Source: Clostridia bacterium (lineage in GTDB: Bacteria; Bacillota_A; Clostridia; Oscillospirales; CAG-272). Taken from it: a DNA stretch of 19,760 bases. The notes under the pieces were generated by a model. The model searched no databases and was not told where the DNA came from. It saw nothing but the letters and a program-made list of their open reading frames with translations. Numbering within the stretch: position 1 is the first letter of the stretch; each line of letters starts with the position of its first letter. The translations under genes were made by a program, and so were the position numbers. Location of the stretch: positions 1 through 19,760 of the forward strand of contig JAFTDQ010000009.1 of assembly GCA_017454075.1 (NCBI GenBank). Reading direction: 5' to 3'. Below, piece by piece: positions 1-8,824 of the stretch.

Positions 1-550
1 AATGCGTACAGCCGAGAATAACGGTGTCCGCCCCGAAATCGCGGACGTCCGAGAGATACATTTCACAGGCGAGTCTGACGATCTCGGAATCCGGACCGAG
101 CCCGTTTTCAACGAGCGGAACGAAAAGCGGACAGGCCTTCTGGAACACTTTCAGGTCGGGGGAGTAATCAAGCAGCTCCGTTTCGTACGCCCGGCTCCTG
201 ACGGTCGCCGAGGTCGCCAGCACGGCAACCTTCCCGTTCACCGTCGTGCGTACCGCCTTTCCGACGGCCGGACGTATCACTCCGGTCACGGGAAAGCTGA
301 ACTTATCTGCAAGCACCCCGAGCGCGTTTGCGGACACCGTCCCGCAGGCGACGAGAAGCCTGTCAATTCCCTTGCTTTCGAGAAATCTCCCGCATTCGAG
401 GGCGTATTTTACGATCGTTTCGCGCGAGCGCGTTCCGTACGGTACGCGGGCGGTATCCCCGAGATAGATAATGTCTTCGTCCGGCGCGAGACGGCGCAGC
501 GCCTTAAGCGCCGTAAGACCGCCGAGTCCGCTGTCAAATATGCCGAGCAT
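1..550 (-). CDS. murI: Glutamate racemase MurI (C-terminus cut by window edge)
   Basis: Cytosolic cofactor-independent enzyme that converts L-glutamate to D-glutamate for peptidoglycan. I read the reverse strand from the ATG at 550: 183 codons are visible, the last being the second catalytic motif LGCTH (C181, T182, H183), so roughly the last third is missing. The N-terminus MLGIFDSGLGGL carries the Asp/Ser of the active site (D6, S7), and DTARVPYGTRS (32-42) and ACPLFVPLVE (139-148) are family motifs. The first catalytic Cys is in ACGTVSA (C69), where most family members have CNT, so the Asn that normally contacts substrate is Gly70. The start is set by AGGTGA about 7 nt upstream and overlaps the end of the preceding ATPase gene by 17 nt, which suggests translational coupling. 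It is the most distal gene of the ruvC operon visible here. Confidence 0.93.
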   Translation of the reverse strand, partial: MLGIFDSGLGGLTALKALRRLAPDEDIIYLGDTARVPYGTRSRETIVKYALECGRFLESKGIDRLLVACGTVSANALGVLADKFSFPVTGVIRPAVGKAVRTTVNGKVAVLATSATVRSRAYETELLDYSPDLKVFQKACPLFVPLVENGLGPDSEIVRLACEMYLSDVRDFGADTVILGCTH

Positions 551-3341
551 CTGCTTTCACCTGTTCATCTTCTTTTTTTCTTTTTCTGACTCCGGATACG
601 TACTTGGCGATCTCGCACACAGCGAAAATAAGGACCGGAACGATTACAACGCCCGGTATCGCCGCCGGCTGGACCGGAGCGACGCCGAAGGCCGCGCCGA
701 TACCCGGGACAAGGAACGCGAGCGTGAAGAACAACGCAACGAAAAGTATCAGTATAAGATGCGCTCCGTTGAATCTGACGTCGCCTCCGAAATAACCCCT
801 CTCGAGCTTGTATTCAAGCAGTACTGTGAGCTGGGAGACAGTGAAGATCAGGAACGTACAGGTGTAGACCGAAACGGATGATATGATCCTGAACCTGACC
901 ATAAGATATATGACCGCGACTGTGAGCACTGCCCATATCACGCCGCAGAATATCGCAAGCGGATTCTTTCCGATCGGATGACGCAGCCTTTCCCTGTCGA
1001 CGTCGGTCTCAAGCAGCCGGTATGACGGCTTTTCGAAAGCTATGACGACGAGGGCGAGAAAATCGACTATAAGTCCGCAGAAAAGGACCTGGGGAGGGGT
1101 CAGCAGCGTGAATCTCGAAATAATCGACGCAAGCACGATTATGATCTTCGCGAACTGACTCGAAAGCATATATCTTATCATGCGGTGAAGATTGTGGTAA
1201 ATCGATTTCCCGCAGAGTACGGCGTCGACCATCGCGTTGAATCCGCCGGTTCCTGTTTTCAGATCCGGATCGGAAACGATGACGTCGGAGACGAATTTCA
1301 GAGCGTCGCATCCCGTTTCCTTCGTCTGCTGCGAATTTCTTGCGTTCAGGGCGATCCCGCCGACCTCTACGGTGCCGACCGCGCTGTCGGATATCGTCAC
1401 GCTGCGGGAGAAGCCGATATCGGCGTCGCGCATGAGAATGATCTCGTCGAGCTCGGAGCACAGGAAACCGACCTTTTCGCCGTTTTCCTGCAGATACTTC
1501 ACAAGCTGTCTTTTCTGATATACCGACAGCCCGACGTAAACCGAATAGAGCCCGGCGTTTGCGCGGAACAGCGCCTCTTTGCTGCCTTTAAGTTCCGCCG
1601 AGGTCGCGATCTCCGACGCCGACGTCGCGATGCCGAGCGAGGCGGCAAAGCTCAGATTGCTTTCGTCGTCATCGTCGCACAGCATGATGACCTTGATCCC
1701 TGCCGAGCGGCAGCGGGAAATGTTCTTTGCAGCGTCCGGCAGCACCGATTCCTTTATGGCTATCATGCCTTCGAGAGTGAGTTCGGTCTGGCTCGCCGAT
1801 ATCCGCATGAGATTGTTATACGTCGTATCCTTTGACGCGACGGCGATCACTCGGTAAGACATTCTGGTCAGTTCCCTGGCGGTCGATACGAGCGACTCCA
1901 TTTTTTCATTGTCCATATCGTATACCCTGCCGTTTTCGCAGTAGTATCTGCATCTCGGGAGGATCTTCACGTATTCTCCCCTGAGAGCGACGACGAACCC
2001 GTTGCCGTACCTGACGAGCGACGTATCGAATAAAGAATCCCTGCCTCTTGAAATATGCTCGAGAAGCGGATAATTCTCTTCGAGTTTTACGTTATATTCG
2101 CCGATTTCGCGCGAAGCGTTCAGAATGCACTCTTCCTCCGACGTGTTGACATTGTCGCGCGTCTGGTTTTTACGTGACAGACGGTCGGTACCGTAAAGTC
2201 CCGTAGAAAGGAGCGCGTATCTCAGCACCCTGGACGCGTTTCTCTTATATCCGTGATCGTCCGGTTTGAAAACGTCGTCGTTCGCGCAGACGTACCCGAC
2301 CTCAGTTTCGCTGGCGCAGAATCCGTGCCTTTTCGGGACGATCAGACAGGTGAGATTTCTGAGAGTGTTCAGCCGGGAGGTGGAATTGACAAGCGCTCCG
2401 CGGTTGACGTCACCCTTTCTGCTTACCGCCGCGTAAACTCCGCAGGCGAGGGAGATATATGCAAAGGCAAGATAAAACTCGCTCATCGACGCGACTGCCG
2501 AGGAGACGCCGAGCAGGAACGTGTCAAAAATGCCGCCCGTCCCCCTGCCGAAAAACACGTCGACAGCCGTCAGGACAAAGATCCAGACGGTCATGAAAAT
2601 GGTCCATTTTCTGCAGAAATCGTTAACGGATACGAAAACGTCGTCCTGTTCGTCGCGGAAAGGCGGCTTTCCGCCGTTTTTTCGTCTTATCGCCGTATCT
2701 GCGCCGACTTCGCAGCATATCGCTTTTCCGGTACCGTGAGTGACGACCGTCGAGGCGAAAGCCATGTTTCTGCGCTCCGACTCCGGTATGTCGTGAAAAT
2801 CGACGAACCTCGCGTCCTTACGGGACGCCGTCATGACGCCGGTCACGGCCGCCTCGAGGATTTCAAGCCCGCTGCTTTCGCAAAGCCGTGCGTCGCACGG
2901 AATAATGTCTCCAGTTGCGATGAGGAACACATCGCCCCTCACCATCTCGCGCTGATGTATGACCGACAGCTTCCCTCCCCTGATAACCCTGACGGAAGGG
3001 AGACCCTGCTCGCTTACGTTCCTGAGAATTCGCTCTGAACGCAGATATGACGCAATAACGATGATATAGTAGGTAACGAGGACCCCGATCATGACGAAAA
3101 GGTTTTTGCGCTCGTCAAACACCGCTGCTATCAGCAGCGTTACAAGCATCAGGATCGAGGTATAGTCAAAAATGATGTGTCTCAGATAGCCGCCGAATTT
3201 GCGGGAACCTCCGTAAACGTCGTTCTCGCCGTCCTCAGACCTGCGTTTTCTGATCTCTTTCTCGTCGAGCCCGTGGTTGACGTCCGTTTTCAGCGCGACC
3301 TCAACCTGCTTTATGCTTTTGTCATACCACTTTTCAGCCAT
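534..3341 (-). CDS. Degenerate P-type ATPase (predicted pseudoenzyme)
   Basis: Intact 935-residue membrane protein with the whole layout of a P2-type cation ATPase. It has a cation_ATPase_N-like start (1-60), helices near 61-75 and 82-98, an actuator domain (about 110-220, with GDVFLIATGDIIPCDARL), helices 247-305, P and N domains (about 325-700), and six C-terminal helices (725-914). Every catalytic signature is altered. The actuator TGES is TGVM (167-170). The PEGL of helix 4 is MSEF (286-289). The phosphorylation motif DKTGT is PKRHG (336-340), with Pro in place of the Asp. KGA is RGE (454-456), TGD is CDD (555-557), and TGDGxND is CSELDEI (628-634). The hinge (R/Q)DADIGF (638-643) and the Asp of helix 6 (D760) remain. 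Hence the fold is probably kept but ATP-driven transport is not expected. There is no clear Shine-Dalgarno site before the ATG; translation may follow from the ClpE-like gene 21 nt upstream. A regulatory or scaffold role is inference only. Confidence 0.9.
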   Translation of the reverse strand: MAEKWYDKSIKQVEVALKTDVNHGLDEKEIRKRRSEDGENDVYGGSRKFGGYLRHIIFDYTSILMLVTLLIAAVFDERKNLFVMIGVLVTYYIIVIASYLRSERILRNVSEQGLPSVRVIRGGKLSVIHQREMVRGDVFLIATGDIIPCDARLCESSGLEILEAAVTGVMTASRKDARFVDFHDIPESERRNMAFASTVVTHGTGKAICCEVGADTAIRRKNGGKPPFRDEQDDVFVSVNDFCRKWTIFMTVWIFVLTAVDVFFGRGTGGIFDTFLLGVSSAVASMSEFYLAFAYISLACGVYAAVSRKGDVNRGALVNSTSRLNTLRNLTCLIVPKRHGFCASETEVGYVCANDDVFKPDDHGYKRNASRVLRYALLSTGLYGTDRLSRKNQTRDNVNTSEEECILNASREIGEYNVKLEENYPLLEHISRGRDSLFDTSLVRYGNGFVVALRGEYVKILPRCRYYCENGRVYDMDNEKMESLVSTARELTRMSYRVIAVASKDTTYNNLMRISASQTELTLEGMIAIKESVLPDAAKNISRCRSAGIKVIMLCDDDDESNLSFAASLGIATSASEIATSAELKGSKEALFRANAGLYSVYVGLSVYQKRQLVKYLQENGEKVGFLCSELDEIILMRDADIGFSRSVTISDSAVGTVEVGGIALNARNSQQTKETGCDALKFVSDVIVSDPDLKTGTGGFNAMVDAVLCGKSIYHNLHRMIRYMLSSQFAKIIIVLASIISRFTLLTPPQVLFCGLIVDFLALVVIAFEKPSYRLLETDVDRERLRHPIGKNPLAIFCGVIWAVLTVAVIYLMVRFRIISSVSVYTCTFLIFTVSQLTVLLEYKLERGYFGGDVRFNGAHLILILFVALFFTLAFLVPGIGAAFGVAPVQPAAIPGVVIVPVLIFAVCEIAKYVSGVRKRKKEDEQVKADARHI

Positions 3342-3362
3342 AAAAAAGCGTCGCGGCGGAGA

Positions 3363-5681
3363 TCAGATCTTGCTGAACGACAGGGATCCGTCGTCAACTT
3401 TGACGTAAATGCCCGTTACCCCGGGATCGTCAAACAGGATGTCCGCTATCTTGTCCTCAATGTTTCTTTCGATATAGCGCCGCATATTGCGAGCGCCGAG
3501 CTTGTCGCTGAACGAGTTTTCGGCGATATATGCCTTAACTCCGTCGTCATATCTGAGAGAGATCTTCTTTTCCTCCATAGCCGCAGAAAGCTGCCGCAGC
3601 ATGATCCCGGCGATATCGGCGAAGTTTTCTTTCGTCAGGCGGTTGAAGGTGATTATCTCGTCGACCCTGTTTATGAATTCCGGCCGGAGGAAGGACGACA
3701 GTCCCTTTTCAGTCCTCGCGGCGTCGCCGTCGGCGCTGCTGGCGCCGAATCCGAGCACCGAACCGGATACGTTCGCGCCGGCGTTTGTTGTCATAACGAT
3801 AATCGTGTTTTCAAAGTTTACGGTCCTGCCCTGCGCGTCCGTTATCCTTCCGTCGTCAAGGATCTGAAGAAGTATGTTGAGCACGTCGGGGTGGGCTTTT
3901 TCAATTTCGTCGAAAAGCACGACGGAATACGGCTTGCGGCGGATCTTTTCGGTAAGCTGTCCCGCTTCGTCATACCCGACGTATCCCGGAGGGGCGCCGA
4001 TGATACGAGAAACGGCAAACTTTTCCATGAACTCGGACATATCGAGCCGTATAAGCATCTCGGGCGAGTCGAAAAGAGATTCGGCAAGGACTTTTACGAG
4101 CTCGGTCTTGCCGACTCCCGTCGGCCCGGCGAAAATGAACGAAACCGGCTTTCTCTTGGCGGAAACTCCCGCGCGGCTGCGCTTTACGGCGCGGACCACG
4201 GCGTCGACCGCCTGATCCTGACCGACTATGCGCGCCCTGATATTTTCCTCGAGTCTCCTGAGCTTTTCGGAGTCGCCTTCCACGATGTTGCTGGCGGGAA
4301 TGCCCGTCCAGATCTCGATAACGTTTGCGAGATCCTTTTCGGTAAGCTCCACCTTGTCGGCCTCGTCTTTCAGTTCTTTCAGCTCTTCTTTCAGACGGAG
4401 ACAGTTGGATTTGAGCTCGGCAAGATCTTTGAAATAAGCTTCGGAATCCTCCCCGGCCGGCTGCGCCTCATGAGCGCCGAGGTCCGACTCGGCCTTTTCG
4501 AGCTCTTTTTTCTTTTCCTGATATTTTGCGAAGGCGCCGGAGCGCAGAGAAACCGCCGAGAGCGCCTCGTCGAGCAGATCTATCGCTTTATCGGGCAGAA
4601 ATCTGTCTGTTATATATCTTTCCGAAAGGATAACGGTCCTTTTAAGCACCTCGTCGCTGACTTTGATTCCGTGAAAATCAACGTAATATTTGCTTATCCC
4701 CTCGAGAATACCGATGCAGTCGCTGACGGACGGCTCGTCGACCATAACCGGCTGAAAACGGCGCTCGAGAGCAGCGTCTTTTTCTATATACTTGCGGTAT
4801 TCGTTGAGAGTCGTCGCCCCTATAACCTGGATCTCCCCGCGGGAAAGCGCGGGCTTCAGTATGTTCGAGGCGTTCATGGAGCCCTCTGCGTCCCCCGCCG
4901 ACGCGATAGTGTGCACCTCGTCTATGACGAGGATCACGTTCCCGAGGCTCTTGACCTCCTCGATGAGGTCCTTCATACGCTTTTCGAACTGTCCCCTGAA
5001 CTGGGTCCCGGCGACTATCGCCGTCATGTCGAGCAGATGCACTTCCTTGCCCGCGAGTTTATACGGGACGTCCCCGCGGGCGATTTTCAGCGCAAGCGCC
5101 TCGGCGATGGCAGTTTTCCCGACGCCCGGCTCACCTATCAGGCATGGATTGTTTTTCTGCCTCCGGCAAAGGATCTGCATAACCCGGCTAAGCTCGCGCT
5201 CCCTCCCGATGACCTCGTCGATCCCGCCGTGTGCCGCCTTGTAAGTGAGATCGGTACAGTACGTATTGAGATTCTTTTTCTTCGGATTCGGCTTGCCCTG
5301 TCCGTTTTTTTCGGAGCCGGCGCTCTGACGCGCTCCGCCCTGCTGAGGACCCGGCCCGAGCCCGAGCTGGCTGAAGAGTTTTCCGAGGTTGAAAAACGGC
5401 GCTCTGCCGTTTGAAAGACCCTCGCCGGTCGATTCTTCCGTGGGATCGGTCCCTTCATCGGGGATGTCTTCCCCGTTTTCGGTCAGGCTCTGGATCTCGT
5501 CCTGCAGAGTTTCCATCGCATCCTCGGGAAGACCGAGATTCTTCATGATGTTGTTGATGTTGAAAAAATTGAGTTCAGAGGCGCACTGACGGCAGAAACC
5601 GTCCGCCTGGGTTACCCCGTTGACCGTTCTGTTGATGAATATTTCGGCCGGTCTTGTCTTGCACCTGACGCACATTTGCAT
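3363..5681 (-). CDS. clpE: ClpE/ClpC-type AAA+ unfoldase with N-terminal zinc finger
   Basis: Class I Clp/Hsp100 ATPase of 772 residues, predicted to unfold substrates for ClpP in the cytosol. The N-terminus has a four-cysteine zinc finger (C4, C7, C30, C33) instead of a Clp N domain, as in ClpE; a low-complexity Gly/Pro/Glu linker follows (about 70-135). AAA-1 has Walker A GEPGVGKT (183-190), Walker B LVIDE (251-255) and ERR arginines (306-308). A coiled-coil middle domain lies at about 384-446. AAA-2 has Walker A GPTGVGKT (519-526), Walker B VLFDE (588-592) and the sensor TTN (631-633). An LGF tripeptide (643-645) sits where ClpP-binding loops lie. At 772 residues it is longer than Bacillus ClpE (about 700). 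The ATG at 5681 has GGAG 10 nt upstream; a second ATG two codons in is possible. It lies 19 nt after the CvpA-like gene. ClpC is the alternative name, but the zinc finger favours ClpE. Confidence 0.9.
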   Translation of the reverse strand: MQMCVRCKTRPAEIFINRTVNGVTQADGFCRQCASELNFFNINNIMKNLGLPEDAMETLQDEIQSLTENGEDIPDEGTDPTEESTGEGLSNGRAPFFNLGKLFSQLGLGPGPQQGGARQSAGSEKNGQGKPNPKKKNLNTYCTDLTYKAAHGGIDEVIGRERELSRVMQILCRRQKNNPCLIGEPGVGKTAIAEALALKIARGDVPYKLAGKEVHLLDMTAIVAGTQFRGQFEKRMKDLIEEVKSLGNVILVIDEVHTIASAGDAEGSMNASNILKPALSRGEIQVIGATTLNEYRKYIEKDAALERRFQPVMVDEPSVSDCIGILEGISKYYVDFHGIKVSDEVLKRTVILSERYITDRFLPDKAIDLLDEALSAVSLRSGAFAKYQEKKKELEKAESDLGAHEAQPAGEDSEAYFKDLAELKSNCLRLKEELKELKDEADKVELTEKDLANVIEIWTGIPASNIVEGDSEKLRRLEENIRARIVGQDQAVDAVVRAVKRSRAGVSAKRKPVSFIFAGPTGVGKTELVKVLAESLFDSPEMLIRLDMSEFMEKFAVSRIIGAPPGYVGYDEAGQLTEKIRRKPYSVVLFDEIEKAHPDVLNILLQILDDGRITDAQGRTVNFENTIIVMTTNAGANVSGSVLGFGASSADGDAARTEKGLSSFLRPEFINRVDEIITFNRLTKENFADIAGIMLRQLSAAMEEKKISLRYDDGVKAYIAENSFSDKLGARNMRRYIERNIEDKIADILFDDPGVTGIYVKVDDGSLSFSKI

Positions 5682-5700
5682 AGCTGTTGTTCTCCGTTTG

Positions 5701-6465
5701 TCACATAAGACCTATACGTCTTACGATAAATGTTTTTTCGATAATATCGGTGGGTATCGACTCGCTGAGTCCCGAAAGCGACGGCACGAGACGACAGGCC
5801 GCGTAGCAGAAAATAAATGTAATAAGCGCGCCCTTGATCAGCCCGACGATCCCGCCGAGCAGGCGGTTTATTCCGCTCAGCGGCTTCGTGCTGAAAATCA
5901 CGTCGAACAGTTTGATTATTATCAGAGCGAGGATGAGCGTCCCGACGAACAGTATGATCACCGCCGCCCCCTTTGAAATGCTCGTCGAAATCGGCTTTGA
6001 AAGGGCTTCCGCCGCGCTGTGGAGCGCGCTTCCCGCCTTGTCTTTTATCTCGGCGAGCACCGCCTCCATCGAGCTTCCGAGCCGGTCGAGCAGTGACGAG
6101 AACGTCCCGCTTTTCAGCGAATCCAGGAAGTCTTTGTTTTCCCCCTGTTCGGATTCCGGCGCCGGTCCTTCGTCTTCCGCGGGCAGCGTTTCCTCGGAGG
6201 CGGTAACCGGGGCGCCGCTCTCATCGGGCAGGAGTTTTCCGAGCATCCCGCTGATCTTTTCGTTTACGTTTTCACTGACGAATTTTTCGTTGATCCAGTC
6301 GGCGAAACGGTCGGAAAAAGTCATCGAAACGAAAATAGCGGCCACCACGGCGATAAGTAAGGCAAGAGACCTGAAAAATCCCTTCTTTATCCCTGTGATC
6401 AGGCTTATCACGACTATCAGGACGGCTATCCCGTCCAGCACAAGAGAAGGTATCGAAAATTCCAT
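5701..6465 (-). CDS. CvpA-like integral membrane protein
   Basis: A 254-residue membrane protein of the CvpA (colicin V production) family, whose biochemical role is not settled. The N-terminal signature is VLDGIAVLIVVISLITGIKKG (9-29), with a Gly-rich helix-loop-helix. Predicted membrane helices lie at about 8-26, 31-50, 168-190 and 203-227. Between helices 2 and 3 is a long Glu/Ser-rich, probably non-membrane segment (about 80-165) that is larger than in classic CvpA (about 160-180 residues in all). The start ATG shares its A with the stop TAA of the DUF5711 gene (TAATG), a classic translational-coupling junction, so the two products are probably made in matched amounts and may interact. 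The pairing with DUF5711 is recalled from other Clostridia; a joint role in the envelope is inference. Confidence 0.8.
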   Translation of the reverse strand: MEFSIPSLVLDGIAVLIVVISLITGIKKGFFRSLALLIAVVAAIFVSMTFSDRFADWINEKFVSENVNEKISGMLGKLLPDESGAPVTASEETLPAEDEGPAPESEQGENKDFLDSLKSGTFSSLLDRLGSSMEAVLAEIKDKAGSALHSAAEALSKPISTSISKGAAVIILFVGTLILALIIIKLFDVIFSTKPLSGINRLLGGIVGLIKGALITFIFCYAACRLVPSLSGLSESIPTDIIEKTFIVRRIGLM

Positions 6466-8072
6466 TATTTCCCCTTATTCTGTTCCTTGAAATCAAGCGG
6501 CAGCGCGCTCCCCGTATAACACACGAACGGCTCTCCGCCGGAGGCGAAAACGAGATCGAGCGCGTTCGGAAGTATCCCGGCGCGGTACGTCTTCCCGAGC
6601 GAAGGGTCGATTTTCAGGGCGAATTCCTGAAACATTATATAGACGTTCCCTTCGTTTGACGCGATTTTTAAAAGCTCGCCGCTTTCGTTCACGCGTATTA
6701 TTTCCTTTCCCTTCGTATCGAAGATCCTGATTTCCTTTTCGTCACCCACGACCCCCGCGTTGCAGGTGAGGCAGATGAGATCATTCGACGCGTATGCCCT
6801 GACGAGATTCTGTGTCGCCGGGGTTATTTCGTTCAGTCTTATCCCGTCGTCTCCGTAAACGATGATTCTGTCGGTATACACGACGGCGTAACCGCCGCCG
6901 TCCAGGCTTTTTATTTTCATCGGAACCACGCTGTCAACCGTCACGGTTATATCTTCGACGCCCTTTTCGACGTCGACCACCGTGATCTCGGTACTGTAAT
7001 CCCCGTCAAGATCGTAGAGAGCGGCCGTATACAGCTTTTTTCCGTCGGGCGACAGGTCGACCGAGACAGTATATTTGTCTTTTCTTATTTCAAGAGAGCT
7101 TCTCAGATCCTTGTCGAATACGCATATGACGGATTTGTAGTTTTCGTCCCTCGTCACAAGGACGTAGCTCCCCTCGTCGCAGATGGTTCCGCAGGTTATC
7201 GGATTTGACATGGTCTTTTGCGAAAGGGCCGTAAAGCTGTTATAAACCGTATAACCGTAACTGGTATTCCCTGAATCGTAGACGAGAAAATACTTCGATC
7301 CCGTCACGAGAACCGGCGAGTAGTAATCGTTCTCAAGATAGAACGCCCGGGCTCCCGAGCCCTTGTAAAGAGACGTTGAGCCGGGATTGACCACGACGAG
7401 ATCGCCGCGGTACACCGAAAACAGCGCGTCGAGACCGCCGCTGTAATACATGGACTCAAAAGATCCGGTATTGAGACTTGAAAAGTCAATGTCCTTGATC
7501 AGATATTTGAAGCTGTCGGTCGTAATCGACGATCCGAAAACGGCGAGCATCAGAAACGCGAAAACGGCGGCGAGAACGAGGGAAATGAGTTTGAGTACGG
7601 TATATTTTCTCGCGAAGGAAGTAAAATACCTGTTCTCGGTATAAATATTATCGGGATCGAACCTGATACGGTCCATTCTCACCGACGTTCGCTCGCGCCG
7701 TTCGGCGCGTCGGCGCCGCTCCGTCCTGTCGTCTTTTTCGCCGGGGCTCAGGATCTCTTCGCTTTTTGTCTCTTTTTCGCGCTTTTTTTCTTTTCTCGTG
7801 ATTTTTTTCTTTGATTTTTCGCTCTCTGAGTTGTCTGAGTCATCCCCCGCTGCGGACGGCACTCCGGCTTTTTTTTCATACGTCGTTATCTTTTCGGGCG
7901 ACGTCTTTATCGAAAAGCCTCCGCCCTGAGGGACGTATTCCGTCCCTTTTGAAACGTGTTCTGACTTCCCTTCGGGATCGGAGGATGACGAAAGCGGGGC
8001 GTCCGGGTCGTTTCCGACAGTCTCAAACGTCGTTGTATCGAATATAAGCGCTTTTTTTGACTCGTCGCCCAT
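6465..8072 (-). CDS. DUF5711-family membrane-anchored beta-propeller protein
   Basis: A 535-residue protein of unknown function. Residues 1-155 are hydrophilic and likely disordered, with a strongly charged Lys/Arg/Glu tract at about 88-135. A single membrane helix follows at about 158-180 (LKLISLVLAAVFAFLMLAVF). The remaining 350 residues are rich in beta strands with repeated patterns such as VVVNPGS, LVYDSG, VCVFDKD and IRIFDTKG, as in blade repeats of a WD/YVTN-like propeller. With no signal peptidase site and a basic N-terminus, the likely topology is N-terminus inside and propeller outside. The ATG at 8072 has AAGGA about 9 nt upstream. It follows truA by 17 nt and overlaps the CvpA-like gene by one base. 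The architecture matches what I know of DUF5711; I assign no biochemical role. Confidence 0.75.
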   Translation of the reverse strand: MGDESKKALIFDTTTFETVGNDPDAPLSSSSDPEGKSEHVSKGTEYVPQGGGFSIKTSPEKITTYEKKAGVPSAAGDDSDNSESEKSKKKITRKEKKREKETKSEEILSPGEKDDRTERRRRAERRERTSVRMDRIRFDPDNIYTENRYFTSFARKYTVLKLISLVLAAVFAFLMLAVFGSSITTDSFKYLIKDIDFSSLNTGSFESMYYSGGLDALFSVYRGDLVVVNPGSTSLYKGSGARAFYLENDYYSPVLVTGSKYFLVYDSGNTSYGYTVYNSFTALSQKTMSNPITCGTICDEGSYVLVTRDENYKSVICVFDKDLRSSLEIRKDKYTVSVDLSPDGKKLYTAALYDLDGDYSTEITVVDVEKGVEDITVTVDSVVPMKIKSLDGGGYAVVYTDRIIVYGDDGIRLNEITPATQNLVRAYASNDLICLTCNAGVVGDEKEIRIFDTKGKEIIRVNESGELLKIASNEGNVYIMFQEFALKIDPSLGKTYRAGILPNALDLVFASGGEPFVCYTGSALPLDFKEQNKGK

Positions 8073-8089
8073 AGGGGTATCCTTTCTTA

Positions 8090-8821
8090 TCAGTAAACGA
8101 CCTCTGTAAGATATAATCCGTAAGGCGGCGCCGTAACGCCCGCCGCGGTCCTGTCGCCGGTTTCAAGAAGTTTTCCGACGTCGCCGCAGGTCAGTTTGCC
8201 CTGAGAGACGTAAACGAGCGTGCCGACGATGATACGCACCATGTTGTAAAGAAATCCGTTTCCGTAAACGTCGACGGCCACGACGTCGCCGTCCCTTCCT
8301 ACGTCGATCCCGTAAATCGTCCTGACGGTTGAGCTGACCGTCGACCCTGCGGCGCAGAAGGCGGCGAAATCGTGTTCGCCGACAAGGATCCGCGCGGCCT
8401 CTTCCATTGCGCCGACGTCGAGCCGGGTATGGATCTGCCAGACCCTTCCGCTGAGCAGCGGATCCCTGAGTCTCGAATCGCAGATGAGGTATCTGTAATG
8501 CTTGCTCTTTGCGTCGTATCTCGGATGAAAATCATCAGCGGCGACCGACGCCCAGGTCACGGCGATATCCTCCGGAAGGAGAGAGTTCATCGCAAACGGG
8601 AGCCTGTCTGCCGGTACGTTTCCCGAGGGAGTCTCGACCGAGGCGATAAAGCCCGTCGCGTGCACCCCCGCGTCCGTCCGGGAACAGCCGGTGACCGAGC
8701 ATTCCCCGAAAATGGTCCCGGCGGCTTTCGTCAGTTCTCCCTGAACCGTCCTGCGGTCCGGCTGGAACTGATATCCGCTGAAATTCCTTCCGTCAAAGGA
8801 CACGCGTATCATGTATTTCAA
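8090..8821 (-). CDS. truA: tRNA pseudouridine(38-40) synthase TruA
   Basis: Isomerises uridine to pseudouridine at positions 38-40 of the tRNA anticodon arm. The 243-residue length is normal. The catalytic Asp is D50 in GCSRTDAGVHA (45-55). The N-terminal FDGRNFSGYQFQP and the C-terminal NGFLYNMVRIIVGTL block are family signatures. The start is probably the TTG at 8821: it places the Asp-Gly motif at the same distance from the start as in Bacillus TruA and has GGGG 9 nt upstream. The first ATG (8812) would remove three residues and has no visible ribosome site. The gene lies 3 nt after ecfT, the order ecfA1-ecfA2-ecfT-truA found in many Firmicutes, here without the usual ribosomal-protein genes before it. 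Confidence 0.95.
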   Translation of the reverse strand: MKYMIRVSFDGRNFSGYQFQPDRRTVQGELTKAAGTIFGECSVTGCSRTDAGVHATGFIASVETPSGNVPADRLPFAMNSLLPEDIAVTWASVAADDFHPRYDAKSKHYRYLICDSRLRDPLLSGRVWQIHTRLDVGAMEEAARILVGEHDFAAFCAAGSTVSSTVRTIYGIDVGRDGDVVAVDVYGNGFLYNMVRIIVGTLVYVSQGKLTCGDVGKLLETGDRTAAGVTAPPYGLYLTEVVY

Positions 8822-8824
8822 TTT

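Noticed and set aside
2..589. Plus-strand frame of 195 codons at the left edge
   Set aside because: The opposite strand encodes MurI with all family motifs.
3177..5414. 745-codon open frame on the plus strand opposite the ClpE-like gene
   Set aside because: It is the antisense shadow of a GC-rich coding gene: no ribosome site, no recognisable domain, and the minus-strand frame has complete Clp motifs.
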